From NCBI GenBank assembly GCA_963969495.1, contig OZ018331.1, forward strand, positions 154,426,684 through 154,490,683: a stretch of 64,000 bases of DNA. Direction: 5' to 3'. This document shows, piece after piece, positions 42,785-52,675 of this stretch. How positions within the stretch are numbered: position 1 is the stretch's first letter; every line of letters starts with the position of its first letter. The translations under genes and the position numbers were made by a program. The notes beneath the pieces were generated by a model, which saw nothing but the letters and a program-made list of their open reading frames with translations, searched no databases and was not told the DNA's origin. This DNA comes from Ceratothoa steindachneri (Eukaryota > Arthropoda > Malacostraca > Isopoda > Cymothoidae).

Positions 42785-44862
42785 GTATAATTTTCCTTTG
42801 TTTGGGGGGGAGAGGCCCCAGAATCTGTAGAGGTATCGTTGATTTCTCTTGGCTTGCTCTACCTTAACCTTAAGATGATTACAATACCCTCTCATTGTGA
42901 TTTTAAGTCCAAGGGCCCGAGCTTCATGGGTATATGGGTAGAATTCTCCTATATTAGTATATCGGCTGTTTTATTACGTCCTATGGGAAGGACTTTGAAT
43001 TTCTCCACATTAGTACGTATCTTGTTCCGATTTTCGTAGATATTAAGGTTGTCTATTTACCCTGCCGTCCTGTTTGCAATGTCAGCTGGGTTACGATAGT
43101 CACTGGTGATCACTTGTGATATGTCATCAGCCAGCTGAACATAATAGGCGTAATCCTGGGTAGGTGGGGTGGAAGATCACACGTATATAACGTATATAGC
43201 ATTGGGCTTAAACAACCTCCCTGATGTACACCGGCTTTGATGGAAAAGGGCTGTCCTTCGAAATCATTAATCCCGGTCTTCAAGATAGTCGCAGAGGATT
43301 TTTGTGAAATTTGTTTCCATTTCTAGATCACATAACTTTTTTTAGTCTTGGGATCCATACTTTGTCGAAAGCCGATGTTACTTCTCTGAGAACTATATCC
43401 ACGTTCTTATTCTCAGCCTTTGCTATAGCAATGTACTCGGCCATCAAGGCAAGAGCTGTTTCCGTTCCAAGGTTTTTACGGAAGCCATGTTGCTTCACGT
43501 TATAACGGTTCCTTGCGTCCAAAGAGTTCCTCAGCCTGTCGTTGATCAGTTTTTTCGAATAGCTTCCCTATAACCTCTAGTAGAGATATCGGTCTCTAGC
43601 TCTTGACTTTCCATTTAGGCTTCCCTGGCTTTAGAAGAAAAACCATTATAGCTCTTTTAAGTGAGTCAGGGAAGTACCCAAAATTCAGGCAAGCATTTAA
43701 GAGGTTTAATATTGACATATTGATGTTTGCTGGGCATTTACTAGATGCGCTCTAGTGATCCCTGAAATCCCTGGAGCTTTCTGTTTTGTAGCTTTTTAGG
43801 GCTGTTTCAAACTCATCAAGGGTAAAAGGTCTTCCTTCTTCTGCCACCCGTCGAGTGATGTCCACGTAGTGGAATGATGTTAGGGCTGGCCCTCGCTCCT
43901 CCAAATTTGATAAGACTTCCTCCTCATATTCCATGCCAAAATCCACGTTTTCCTCTTCTGTAATATCGAATTTCTTTTTCCAATGTTCTCTGAATCCGTG
44001 TTCAATAGTCTGTTCATCGGTGATCTTCATTCCATCAGTTGTGATGGCAATGTTTGACTTGATGGGAAGAGTAGCGTTTAATCTCTTGATCTGGGACCAA
44101 AACTTCCTGGGATCGCCTTTCGTGTCCATTCTTCCAATGATTCCGTCCCAGATCATCTTGGATTTCTCGCTGATTAGAAATTTAATCTCAAACGAAGGTT
44201 CCTGAGTTCCCTATAACAATCTGTTGAGTTACCGTATTCATTTATTTCCAAAATTAGTTCCTCTAATCTATTTTTTCTATGAATAATATCCACGTCCCAC
44301 CGTGGCGCCGGGAGAGTCTTATATTCTACCCTAAGGATGGCCACTCTGTCCTCCTCCGTTATTTTATCCATGATGTTTTTCAAATGTCTTTCAAGTCTTC
44401 AAGCATAGATCCGTCCAACTGTTCCACTTGGTGATCTTGTAGGATTCTTTTGTAGTCGTTTCAGTTTGCCTTGGGCAAACATCTATGAGGGGGGATTCTG
44501 ACTTGTATAGGGGACGTAAAAATAGTAGTGACAATACTAATATGGTCTGACGGAGTATAGGGGCCTGGAACCGTCGTTTGGTTCAAAACAAAAAATAGCA
44601 TTGGTGAGGATGATATCAGGTGTTGTGGAGGATCTTCTCTTTAGGAACGTGGGGAACTCTGGGCCAACTTTCTATATCATATTTCCTTCCTTAGGAAGGC
44701 TCAGGGAGGCTCCTGATCCATTGAATGTTGTGGTATAGCCTGCTTCCCTACAACGGACATTAAGGTTGCCGATCAGAATGGTAGAGCTATTCCTCCTGAA
44801 CAAGCGGAGGAAATTGGGAATAGGAAGGTATGAACGTCTTGGGGGTTAGTGCCCCACAGCTA
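42785..44862 (-). pseudogene. LINE copy A ORF2 remnant: reverse transcriptase
   Basis: Read right to left: the linker DPRKFWSQIKRLNATLPIK, then TLDEFETALKSYK (43,752-44,156), LNACLNFGYFPDSLKRAIM, FLLKPGKPKWKVKS, RPISLLEVIGKLFEK, and YNVKQHGFRKNLGTETALAL (43,490). Motif A reads NVDIVLREVTSAFDKVW, in which the position usually held by catalytic Asp (R-D-V) is Glu. Motif B is degraded (AGVHQGGCLSPMLYTLY, with a stop), motif C is LADDISQVIT, followed by NRNKIRTNVEKFKVLPIGR and ALGLKITMRGYCNHLKVK. Stops and frame changes are frequent. The copy ends near 42,785, within the thumb region. Confidence 0.78.
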
Positions 44863-45420
44863 TAATAAGGTCGTCGATAGTCGTGTGCTGATCTTAATTG
44901 CGAGGTATGACTCCTCCAGGTTGGCGATCTCTTTGTACTTGACACCCTTACGCACGGCTATTACAACACCGTCGTATTTTTCATTAGTGTGGCTGGTCGC
45001 AATGGTGTTGTAGTTATATATCTTAATGGGGTTATTATCTGCATTAAGGCCTGATCTTTTCTTCTTGAACTGCTCATGAGAAAGATTGAAACATGATTCA
45101 GGGCATATTTCAATGTTGCCATGCTTCAATGACGAGAGCAGGTCTTCTTCATTGGCGCCACAATCGTAATCCCACTTAAACTTTCCTTTGACCACTACTT
45201 CAATTATATCCTTAACCTTTGCCAATCTTGGAAGTGGAACCGATGGTGAGGCATAGATCTTTAAGTTAAGATCTGTTGTTTTATGTTTAGGTGCGGTTTG
45301 CTTGCTTTCTTTGGCGTTCTTGTTTTGTTGGCTCGCCTTTTGAGGTATATTTTCTTTCTGGGTTAGCTGTTCAGTTTCCATCGTTTCACGTATTTCAGGG
45401 GTATTTTGCTTGTTCAAACA
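44860..45420 (-). pseudogene. LINE copy A: ORF1 tail joined to endonuclease fragment
   Basis: The open frame 44,860-45,525 reads through a Lys/Asn-rich ORF1 tail (KENIPQKASQQNKNAKESKQ), then SPSVPLPRLAKVKDIIEVVVKGKFKWDYDCG, and then endonuclease-like NPIKIYNYNTIATSHT and YDGVVIAVRKGVKYKEIANLEESYLAIKI. In copy B the corresponding endonuclease has TPIKRYNYTILYKTTTD and DGVAMAVKKGLEF. The N-terminal part of the endonuclease (with the Asn and Glu motifs) and the GDLN/SDH part are missing here, so this is an internally deleted copy. The frame differs from that of ORF1 upstream. Confidence 0.65.
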
Positions 45421-46478
45421 CGGGTCCCTAGATCTTGATCTGTTTCTTGGTGCCGGATCAGATTTGCTTCCTGTCTGAGTTTGGTATGGTTCACATGAGA
45501 GGGGGGGGGGGGTTCGGGAAACCACATAGGTTCCATCCCGTTTTGAGTCAGCATTCTATTTAATTCAGTGGCGTAGCTTCCAGGTTTGGCTATATTTACA
45601 AAGTGGCCATGAATTACGCACATAACCAATTCAAAGTTCATCGACGGCTCTAGTTGGAGTAGCGTTTTTTCTTTACCCTGACCTTTTTCCACCTGTGCGT
45701 AACTGGTATTTGCCTTGCGAATTTTTTCATCTTGTATATTTCTTTTCTTTTCGTTTACCATATTTTTCTTTATGGGGCAAGACATTGAAAGGGTGCGGTG
45801 GGGACCCTCACAATTAAGGCATTTCTTGTTTCCTCCATTGGGGCACTCTTTCCAGGTGTGTCCGGTGCCGGTGCACTCTAAGCACACTTTGCCTTGGAAT
45901 TTGCAGCCTTTTGTCGCGTGCTGTTCTAAGGCGTAGCATGGGAAGCAAACTTGTACGGATACAAAGGTTTTTCTCTCAATACACGATGCAGAGATCTTAT
46001 TACAAAACATTATTAGACCAGCTTCAGATTCCTTAAAAGCCATCTTAGATGTCTGGAAGGTAGCTTTGAAAAGGTGTGTATACTTCCCTCCATCACGTTT
46101 CTTAAATTTGTAAATTTCGTCAACCTTTGCCCAGTTTTGTTTTGCTTCTATCTCCGTCTTTCTTTCTTCTGCGCTATGTGATCCAACCCAGGGATCCAAG
46201 CGATGGCATAAAATCAATCTTTGGGCAGATACATGAGGTGGGACACTCGGTGTTAGGTGAATTTCTTCAAGCTTCGTGTGGGATCTCACGCTGAGAAGAT
46301 TGTAGACATCTTGGTTGGTATCGCAAATTGCCAAGTAGCCATGGGACTGATCCACCAAACGACATAACTCAACTCCTATGGTAGCGAAGATTGTCTCGAA
46401 AACCTTTTTCCTCGGGGGTTTGGGACAGTGTTCCTTCACCCAGAGCGGGATCCTCTTCTCCCCCCTGGGGTCATCCAT
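45414..46478 (-). CDS. LINE copy A ORF1: gag-like nucleic-acid-binding protein with three CCHC knuckles
   Basis: An uninterrupted frame of 354 codons from the first in-frame ATG (MDDPRGEKRIPLWVKE, 46,478). The N-terminal half contains IFATIGVELCRLVDQSHGYLA and DLFKAT-like hydrophobic blocks resembling an RNA-recognition fold. Three zinc knuckles follow: CFPCYALEQHATKGC, CLECTGTGHTWKEC and CLNCEGPHRTLSMSC (about residues 205-255). Then come a Lys-rich segment (KKNMVNEKKRNIQDEKIRKA) and GMEPMWFPEPP near the end. In Jockey-type LINEs this protein coats the element RNA and brings it to the nucleus. It is the only intact long ORF1 in the window. Because the linked ORF2 is broken, it probably has no function unless it serves other copies in trans. 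Confidence 0.75.
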   Translation of the reverse strand: MDDPRGEKRIPLWVKEHCPKPPRKKVFETIFATIGVELCRLVDQSHGYLAICDTNQDVYNLLSVRSHTKLEEIHLTPSVPPHVSAQRLILCHRLDPWVGSHSAEERKTEIEAKQNWAKVDEIYKFKKRDGGKYTHLFKATFQTSKMAFKESEAGLIMFCNKISASCIERKTFVSVQVCFPCYALEQHATKGCKFQGKVCLECTGTGHTWKECPNGGNKKCLNCEGPHRTLSMSCPIKKNMVNEKKRNIQDEKIRKANTSYAQVEKGQGKEKTLLQLEPSMNFELVMCVIHGHFVNIAKPGSYATELNRMLTQNGMEPMWFPEPPPPSHVNHTKLRQEANLIRHQETDQDLGTRV

Positions 46479-46869
46479 GACGGCCCGTTTGGGGAGCTTC
46501 CTTCTTGTGGAGCATACCAAGCTCCTATTCGAATAGTGTCCCTATTACTCTTTATTCGTTTCACTTGCTCTGCCCTTCCTAGGATAAGAGTCTAAACAGA
46601 GCCCACCTGCCGGTCCTGACTACTCCTCCCCCTACTGGAGCCCCCTTTTTCGCGCCCCCTATAGGGCTTTCTTCCAGGATTCGGACACGTCATGAACCGG
46701 TGGTCTCTACAAGTATCAACTGGCAGAGTATTTATATGAAATCGAGGTGTGCAGCTGTGGTTAGGGAAGACACGATTCCGAGGCAGAACCGCTGCTTTTT
46801 TACGAAAGACCTGCCCGCGCGCGCCCGCCCACGCTACTTCAAGTGAGACTGGTGACGTTAGTGGTCTTG

Positions 46870-47284
46870 ACGCGTGTGGGATTTCTTCAACTACTTCCAA
46901 TCTTGAAAGATGAATTAAAAAAAGTAGAACATTGAGAGGTATTGTTGGATACAATAATACCGATCTGCATAATGCCTTATAAATTTTAATTTTGTTTTTT
47001 TGAGGTTCAAACTGCTGAGTTGGAACAATTTTGTGAGATTGTGTTTTGCTAGGTTTATTCTTTCATTGATATATTTTTTTATATCCGTTGGAAGTTATTT
47101 TTAGCCTGAGAACCTTTCCCTCCTATTTGTATCGATATCTCTTTTCTTCGATAAGTACTCGCGATGTTTTGCGTCCTCCCGCTGATACGATTATAAACTT
47201 GTCTGAATTAGTTCTGATTTTCCATTTCTTTTCTAGTTGTTGATATTTGCAATTTCTGCTGTAGTTATTCTAGCCATCGTGGGT
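46870..47284 (-). pseudogene. LINE copy B, 3' portion (RT thumb region), left of the gypsy insertion
   Basis: On the minus strand from the gypsy boundary: ARITTAEIANINN, then in shifted frames EEKRYRYKQEG, LRLKITSNGYKKHINERINL, AKHNLTKLFQLSSLNLK and LYPTIPLNVLLFLIHLSRLE. This is the region downstream of the RT FADD motif that in copy B reads QFADDISIITKSPYRHPP just right of the gypsy element at 53,886. The two pieces therefore join across the insertion. It is truncated at about 46,870, where the 5' part of copy A begins. Confidence 0.75.
47280..47284. repeat. 5-bp target-site duplication, left (TGGGT)
   Basis: TGGGT directly before the TGTAAAGG start of the left LTR. The same five bases follow the right LTR at 53,881-53,885. 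Five bases is the usual duplication length for gypsy-type integrases. Confidence 0.85.
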
Positions 47285-48511
47285 TGTAAAGGCTATCGCG
47301 GAACTCGGTTCACAGGGTCCAAAGGAAATACACACATAATAAAATAAATAGAAGACCAGAGAAATAAAGCCTACCATAAGTACACCAGAATTTATCAGAA
47401 TAGTGCTAAATTACGAGGTATCTGCAAGGGGTTAAATAAATACACACACAAAAAGTATTTACAGTATTATTTACAACAAAATTAAAATGAAGTAAATTAA
47501 CTGTTAACAAATTATACGGGGGTCATCAAACAATAAGAAAAGTCCAAAATTCTTAACACCATCGAATGACCACAAGTCGTTTTAACCAAAAATATATTCG
47601 CGCATACCAAAATGGGTTCTATGAATAAATTGTTTAAAGCCGAAACGACACGCGCCATTGAAGATGAAAATAGGCTTCGCTACTCTAGTGACAGGTGTTC
47701 CCGGAATAACCTTCCTGTCTTACGTCCGTTACCCGAAGGCCCAAAGTTACATGAATAACACTTATAACACTTAATTAATTTAAAGGGGACGTAAGAAGAA
47801 AGAAATACTCCAAAATACCTGATACGAGAGCAGTGAAGCTATAACCCACGTCGGAAACCCTGGCGAAAGAGGCTCGGCGATGATGAGGGAATTCGACCCA
47901 AGTCCACAGGGGTAAATACGATGACAGTCTTCGGAGAGGAGCAACCCACAGACAGCGATATCGTGGCGAAAGGCGTCGAGACCACTGGGAACGATGATTC
48001 GAAGGCCCAACGATCAGAGAGGAGGAATTCTAGATGACAGAATTCCTAAAGAGGAGAAGACAAGGTGACTAGGGGAGAGCTTTCACGTGCCCAGTGTGAA
48101 CGGCTTTCGAAAGGATAACACTTGAAAACGTAACTGGAAGAGCACAAATCGACAACGCTGGCAGGAATCAATGGAAGAAAATCCTCCCTGCACGAAGGAA
48201 TCCAGTACGGGTCTCCATAAATCAATAACGTCAAGGTAAGTGACGAACAACGATTCAGCGGAGCAATCAGACAGAATCGTCGCAACAGAATAACTTAAAA
48301 GGGCTCACGGCCCCATTTATATCTTTCAGTCCGAAATGGGAAAAGAGAAGTGGGACACAAAGGGGGGTGAGTCGCTTCCTAGCAAATTAGGCTGGTAAGT
48401 TAAAGAGTTTAAGCCAAAAATGGTAGCCTCGAAGCGGGTCGTCCTGCAGTAAACACCGTAAGCTATAATGAGAAAAGGAAAGCATGGGAATCCGAGGGCC
48501 TACCATTTACA
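47285..48511 (-). repeat. LTR of gypsy element A (3' LTR in element orientation)
   Basis: Starts TGTAAAGGCT and ends CCATTTACA on + (the ends TGTAAA and TTTACA are inverted). It matches 52,676-53,880 along its length, with scattered differences and a few small gaps. A TATAAAT box reads on the minus strand at 48,321-48,315. Confidence 0.92.
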
Positions 48512-48619
48512 CCACCCCCGGGACAAAAATCTACTAAAGAGTAGATAAAAAAGGAAGGGTAAAGTATAAGCAAGGGGAAATATACACAATAATTACATGG
48601 GGGAGCTACTTAAATAGTC

Positions 48620-49208
48620 AGCCCGTAGGTTATCCTTTCTAGTGATGTGGACAACCCTTAAACTTATAAGGCCTGTAGGGCTAGACCCCACCGAAGTAGT
48701 CTCTCCTTCTTACCTTTGAATTTTGAGAGATAGAGGAGAGGCTTGTGGTCGACCTACAAAACAAACTATCGGATTTTCTCACTATGACAACAGGAAAACA
48801 GTGAGAGGAGGAGGAGCGCTGGATGATCCCTTGCTGGAAGAGGGTCTCTACCTCCTTCTCAAAGACAGGCCTAAGGTGAATGGGTACTGGATACCTTTTT
48901 ACCTGTATACGATTGGTGGTCGTCAAATTAATGTCATGAGAGAAGGTGGAGGTACAACCGGGTTCATTAGAAAAAACAACCCGGTACCCACCCATGAGTT
49001 CCTGGAGTTGGGATAGCTGATCCTGTAGCAGTGTTCCAAACTCGGGGTGTTCAGACGAAGGAGAATCAATGCTACCATCGGGTGTCAAAAGTAGAAGGAA
49101 GTTTTCCGAGTCTTCTTCCTCGACCTCGACTATGCTTAGTCCTTCCTTTCCAGAAGCCATAAGTTCCTCCGGGGTGGAAGTTTCGTCTAGAACTTCCACT
49201 CGCTGCAC
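48620..49208 (-). pseudogene. gypsy A: RT N-terminus fused to RNase H C-terminus
   Basis: The open frame 48,681-49,208 contains LQELMGGYRVVFSNEPGCTS, HDINLTTTNRIQVKRYPVPI, FEKEVETLFQQGIIQRSSS and FPVVIVRKSD, the N-terminal part of a gypsy RT up to just before the catalytic core. At about 48,775 the sequence jumps, and in another frame continues with DHKPLLYLSKFKGKKE, VVHITRKDNLRADYLSSSPM and a stop near 48,615: the end of an RNase H domain. The whole RT palm and most of RNase H are thus missing (an inferred loss of roughly 1 kb). The remaining ends are still well conserved, so the deletion may be recent. Confidence 0.85.
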
Positions 49209-50504
49209 CTGGGTCCTGCGATATTTTTTTTAAAAGGTTAGCATGATAGAGACGGGGTCCACGAGGAACCTCGATGAGATAATCTACCTTACCCCGCTTC
49301 TCAAGTACCTTATACGGGCCATTCCAAGCTAAGAGAAGTTTACTGGTGTCATTGGGCAGGAGCACCAGAACTTCATCACCTGGTTTGAATTGCTGGTCCT
49401 GTGACTTAAGGTCGAAATAAGTCTTGTACCGGGAGTTGCTGCAATTTTAGAACATTCGGTCAACTTTTCCTGCATCTCGATGACGTATTGAAAGCTGGCC
49501 AGGTCGTCGTCCTGGGGGGTTCAATTTTCCCACAGATCTCGGAGAACGGTTAGTGGACCACGGACTGAGCGACCATATAACAACTCAAAGGCCGAAAACC
49601 CAGTTTGGTCACTCGGAAGTTCGCTGAGGGCAAATAGAGTTGGAATGAGGTACCTGTGCCACTTTTGAGGCTTCTCTGAACACAACATACGGAGAATAGC
49701 CTTCAAAGGGGCATGATGTCTCTCAATCCTTCCGTTTCCATTGGGGTAGAAAGGTGTGATGAAGATAGGTTGGACACCCAGCAGCTTGTGAGGTTCTTTC
49801 ATAAGGTTGGAGGCAAATTGAGTCCCACGTTCGGATAGAATTTCCTGAGGGATTCCCACTCCTGAAAAGATGGTAGGTAAGGCTTCAGCGACGGATACAG
49901 AATCAATATCCTTCAAAGGCACAGCCTTTGGAAACCCTGTGGCAAAATCAATTAGGGTAAGGATGAATATGTGACCGTCAAAAGATAGGGGAGAAAGAGG
50001 TCCCAACAAATCAATAGCGATCCGAGTGAAAGGCTCAGTCACGATGGGCATTGTCTGAAGAGGAACCGGTCGCACACGTCCTTTGGTCGAGAAGCGTTGG
50101 CACTTAGCATAAGAACGGCAGAAAGCACGAATGTCAGACCCCATTTTAGGCCAATAGTATTGATCTGTGACCTTCAATTCGATCTTTCTGTGGTAAAAAT
50201 GGCCAACCAACGGGCTCTCATGAACAACTGAAAGAATGACCGGGTGACACTCACGGGGAGAAACCAAAGTCAACTTGCCTACCTTATAGAGATGGTCAGA
50301 TATTAAGCATTTCCGATAAAGGAGGCCGTCAACCTTGAGGAACTGGTAACTATCCCCGTCTCTAACACACTCGATCTCACTTGAGGCGGCTTTAACTCGA
50401 ACTGCAGAGAGGGTTCCACAGGAAGTTTGCAGACGACATAAGTCGTCAGGCGTCACAGAAAGGGGCTGGAGAGCAGGCAGAGCTAAGGGGATAATTCGTT
50501 TCAT
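49072..50504 (-). pseudogene. gypsy A integrase
   Basis: Open frame 49,521-50,504, then a frame change into 49,072-49,365. It has an HHCC-like zinc region (HESPLVGHFYHRKIELKVTD, YYWPKMGSDIRAFCRSYAKC, with one of the expected Cys replaced by Tyr). The catalytic core has FTRIAIDLLGPLSPLSFDG (first Asp), ILSERGTQFASN (usually SDRGTQF; the second Asp reads Glu) and GNGRIERHHAPLKAILR (the Glu). The C-terminal part has LLLAWNGPYKVLEKRGKVDY and LIEVPRGPRLYHANLLK, the usual gypsy integrase C-terminal domain. Stops and frameshifts near 49,440-49,520, together with the Asp-to-Glu change, suggest it is inactive. It lies upstream of the RT remnant. Confidence 0.88.
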
Positions 50505-50649
50505 TTTTCCTGCCCTGTTCTGGACAGCACGATAATGGAAGAAGTTTTGAGTGGAGTAAGGGTTGCAGATGACTGAGGTGGAATTGTGGAAGGTAAATAT
50601 TTAGAAGCATCACGGTCCCTAACTCGCAGAATGTTTCCAACCAGTACAC

Positions 50650-50890
50650 TAGCGAATAAAATTGGTGCTCTAATGACGTCCGTCTATCCTTCTAAGTAAG
50701 GGAAACGAAGGTAGCAGGATACGAGGGGGAATGAGTCAACTCGTCCCAAGTAGTCGGCCACGAAGACTTTCTTGCAGGCGGTGATGTCAGTGTCTGGCAA
50801 GACATCCTCAGAGACGACTACGCAAGAGCAACCAGTGTCCCTGATAATGGTCGAAACCCAGGCCCCGTTAATAGTACCAGAAGCCTGAAA
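50650..50890 (-). pseudogene. gypsy A aspartic protease remnant
   Basis: In one minus frame: TINGAWVSTIIRDTGCSCVV, VSEDVLPDTDITACKKVFVA, DYLGRVDSFPLVSCYLRF, then a stop and TDVIRAPILFASVLVGN. The DTG triad of a retroviral-type protease is present. It follows the gag zinc knuckle and precedes the integrase. Confidence 0.72.
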
Positions 50891-52005
50891 ATGAGGGACA
50901 CCGGTCGGAAAGACAGGATCCCACCTTAAAGGGTTTCAAGGAAGATGAGCCATCCTTGAAGGCACGGAGGTTTCTTGGGCACTGCGGACGAATGTAGCCA
51001 ACCTCACCGCAGCCATGACACGTCAGGGTAGAGGAGGAATTTTGCGAGGTGGTCTTAGCGGTGTACAAAGTTGTTTTTCCCTTCCAAGACGGGTTGGAAG
51101 GACGCACGAACATCTTGGAATGAGAGTTAGAATTCTAGAAAGACTGGGGTGAGCAGAAGTCCAATTATCCGCCAGCTGGATTGCTTCCGATAGAGTAAAG
51201 GGTCGTAGTTCCTTGATGAAGGCGCGCAGGTCAGAATGGAGGGAAGAAAGAAATTGGTCCAAGATCATAAATTCCTTGAGTCCATCAAAAGTGTTACCGG
51301 CACCCTAGGCTTCGAGCTATGCCTGAAAATAATCGGGCTAGGTGAAATGAAATTTGATGAAATGTTTTGCCCATGGAAACCTTAGCACTACAAAACTCGG
51401 TACGGTAGCCATCTAGAGTTTTATTGAAGCCGTTAAGAAGGGCTCTCCTCAAAAGGGTGTAGTCCCTGGTGACGTCCATTGGCAGAGAGGTATATAATTC
51501 AGCAGCCTTACCGGTGAGTAAACTTCCTGACCTCAAGGCGTAGCTCCCGAGGTCCACTTAAAGCAATTCAGCAACCCTCTCGAAGCGGTTGAGGTAGGAA
51601 GTTATATCCTCTCCATCCTGTAATAGAGGAAGTTTAGGTCGACTCACCGGATCAGTAAACTGAACAGGAGCAGGCTGCTGGGAGGCGGAGAGTCGAGCTA
51701 ATTCAATCTCCTTCTCTGCTTCAATCTTAGCCTTCTCTACTTCTACTTGGATTTAGGCCAGCGGAAGCTTTCTATCTTATTGTTGAGCCTTCCGTTCTTC
51801 CTCTTCTTTTTTTTAGCTTGGCGCTTCCCCTCCTCTTCTTTAGCCTTCCTGTCTTCTTGCTCCCTCTGGACTTGACGTTCTTCCCTTTTGCTTGGCGGCC
51901 CTTTTCACGTTCAAACGCTTGTTGCTGGAGGACATACTGAGCAATTTCATTGCCGGTGAGGCCCAATTCGATTGCCTGGTCCTTAAGCTCTTTAATGGGG
52001 GACAT
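50868..52005 (-). pseudogene. gypsy A gag (leucine-rich gag with zinc knuckle)
   Basis: Start at MSPIKELKDQAIELGLTGNE (52,005, true ATG), followed by a basic Arg/Lys-rich coiled region. In other frames come DLGSYALRSGSLLTGKAAEL, YTSLPMDVTRDYTLLRRALL and LNGFNKTLDGYRTEFCSAKV (51,294-51,557). This is the capsid-like block of the gag group whose domain resembles vertebrate SCAN. Then FIKELRPFTLSEAIQLADNW, and the zinc knuckle CHGCGEVGYIRPQC (50,868-51,113). There are at least four interruptions. Gag would form the particle that packages the RNA. Confidence 0.8.
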
Positions 52006-52675
52006 AATTACAGAAACGAGAGTCAGTAAAAAAAATTAAAGTTAAATCGATAATGAGAGTTATACAAATAGATTACAAACCCCAAAATTAGAGAGCAGGT
52101 TAACTCTGCAAAGAAGAAAACACGAGCTTTATGAATAGCAAACGAAAAAATGAAATGACACGCAAGAGTTAACTAAACAGACAAAAAAATGTTAAATAAA
52201 AGGGGGCAAAAATGATTTTAAAAAGGTTAAACACACAATGGGGACCACACAAATCCCACACAAGAGGTAATAAACAAACCTCTTTGAAAAAAATGATGCT
52301 CAAAGTAGCTAAATGTAAGTAGTACAAAGATAAACACGGCAAGAAAAAACAAACAACCGTGAATACGAGGTGTATAGCAAACCTCACAAGACACTCCTGC
52401 AAGTGTCAAAAGATTAATAAATTAATACCAACAACGGCTAAGCAGAACCGTGAAAATTGAAGCAAAGGCAAACCTCGGTAGCGCAATGGCCAACAAAATC
52501 CTATCCACAGTTGGAATTCACTTCCGGGCTACAGTCAGTGAATGCGTGCTTGAGGCGAATTAAACACACAAGCGGATAACCACCACAACCTAACCTGACA
52601 ACTTAAACTGGAAAAAAAACAAATACTGGCTAACTAAATCCTGGCAAAACCTAATCCTTTCAATGACGCCAAGTG

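Larger units (their letters stand above)
42785..46870 (-). mobile_element. CCHC-ORF1 LINE (Jockey-superfamily-like), copy A
   Basis: Minus-strand LINE with ORF1 carrying three gag-like CCHC knuckles, an endonuclease remnant and a reverse transcriptase remnant, in that order from right to left. The left limit is where RT C-terminal similarity (EQAKRNQRYLYRFWG) fades. The right limit is the 5' leader, which abuts RT sequence of copy B near 46,870. A related copy B lies next to it in the same orientation and further fragments occur at 58.15-58.73 and 63.68-64.0 kb (on +). The clade assignment is by general features: CCHC ORF1, APE endonuclease and RT style GVPQG..SP..Y. Confidence 0.78.

Noticed and set aside
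47780..48285. Open frames in the left LTR (and 53,119-53,759 in the right LTR)
   Set aside because: They lie entirely within the LTRs and are non-coding terminal repeat sequence.
52440..52560. tRNA-like stretch (GGTAGCGCAATGGCC)
   Set aside because: No acceptable cloverleaf: no matching acceptor stem and no T-arm consensus could be found.
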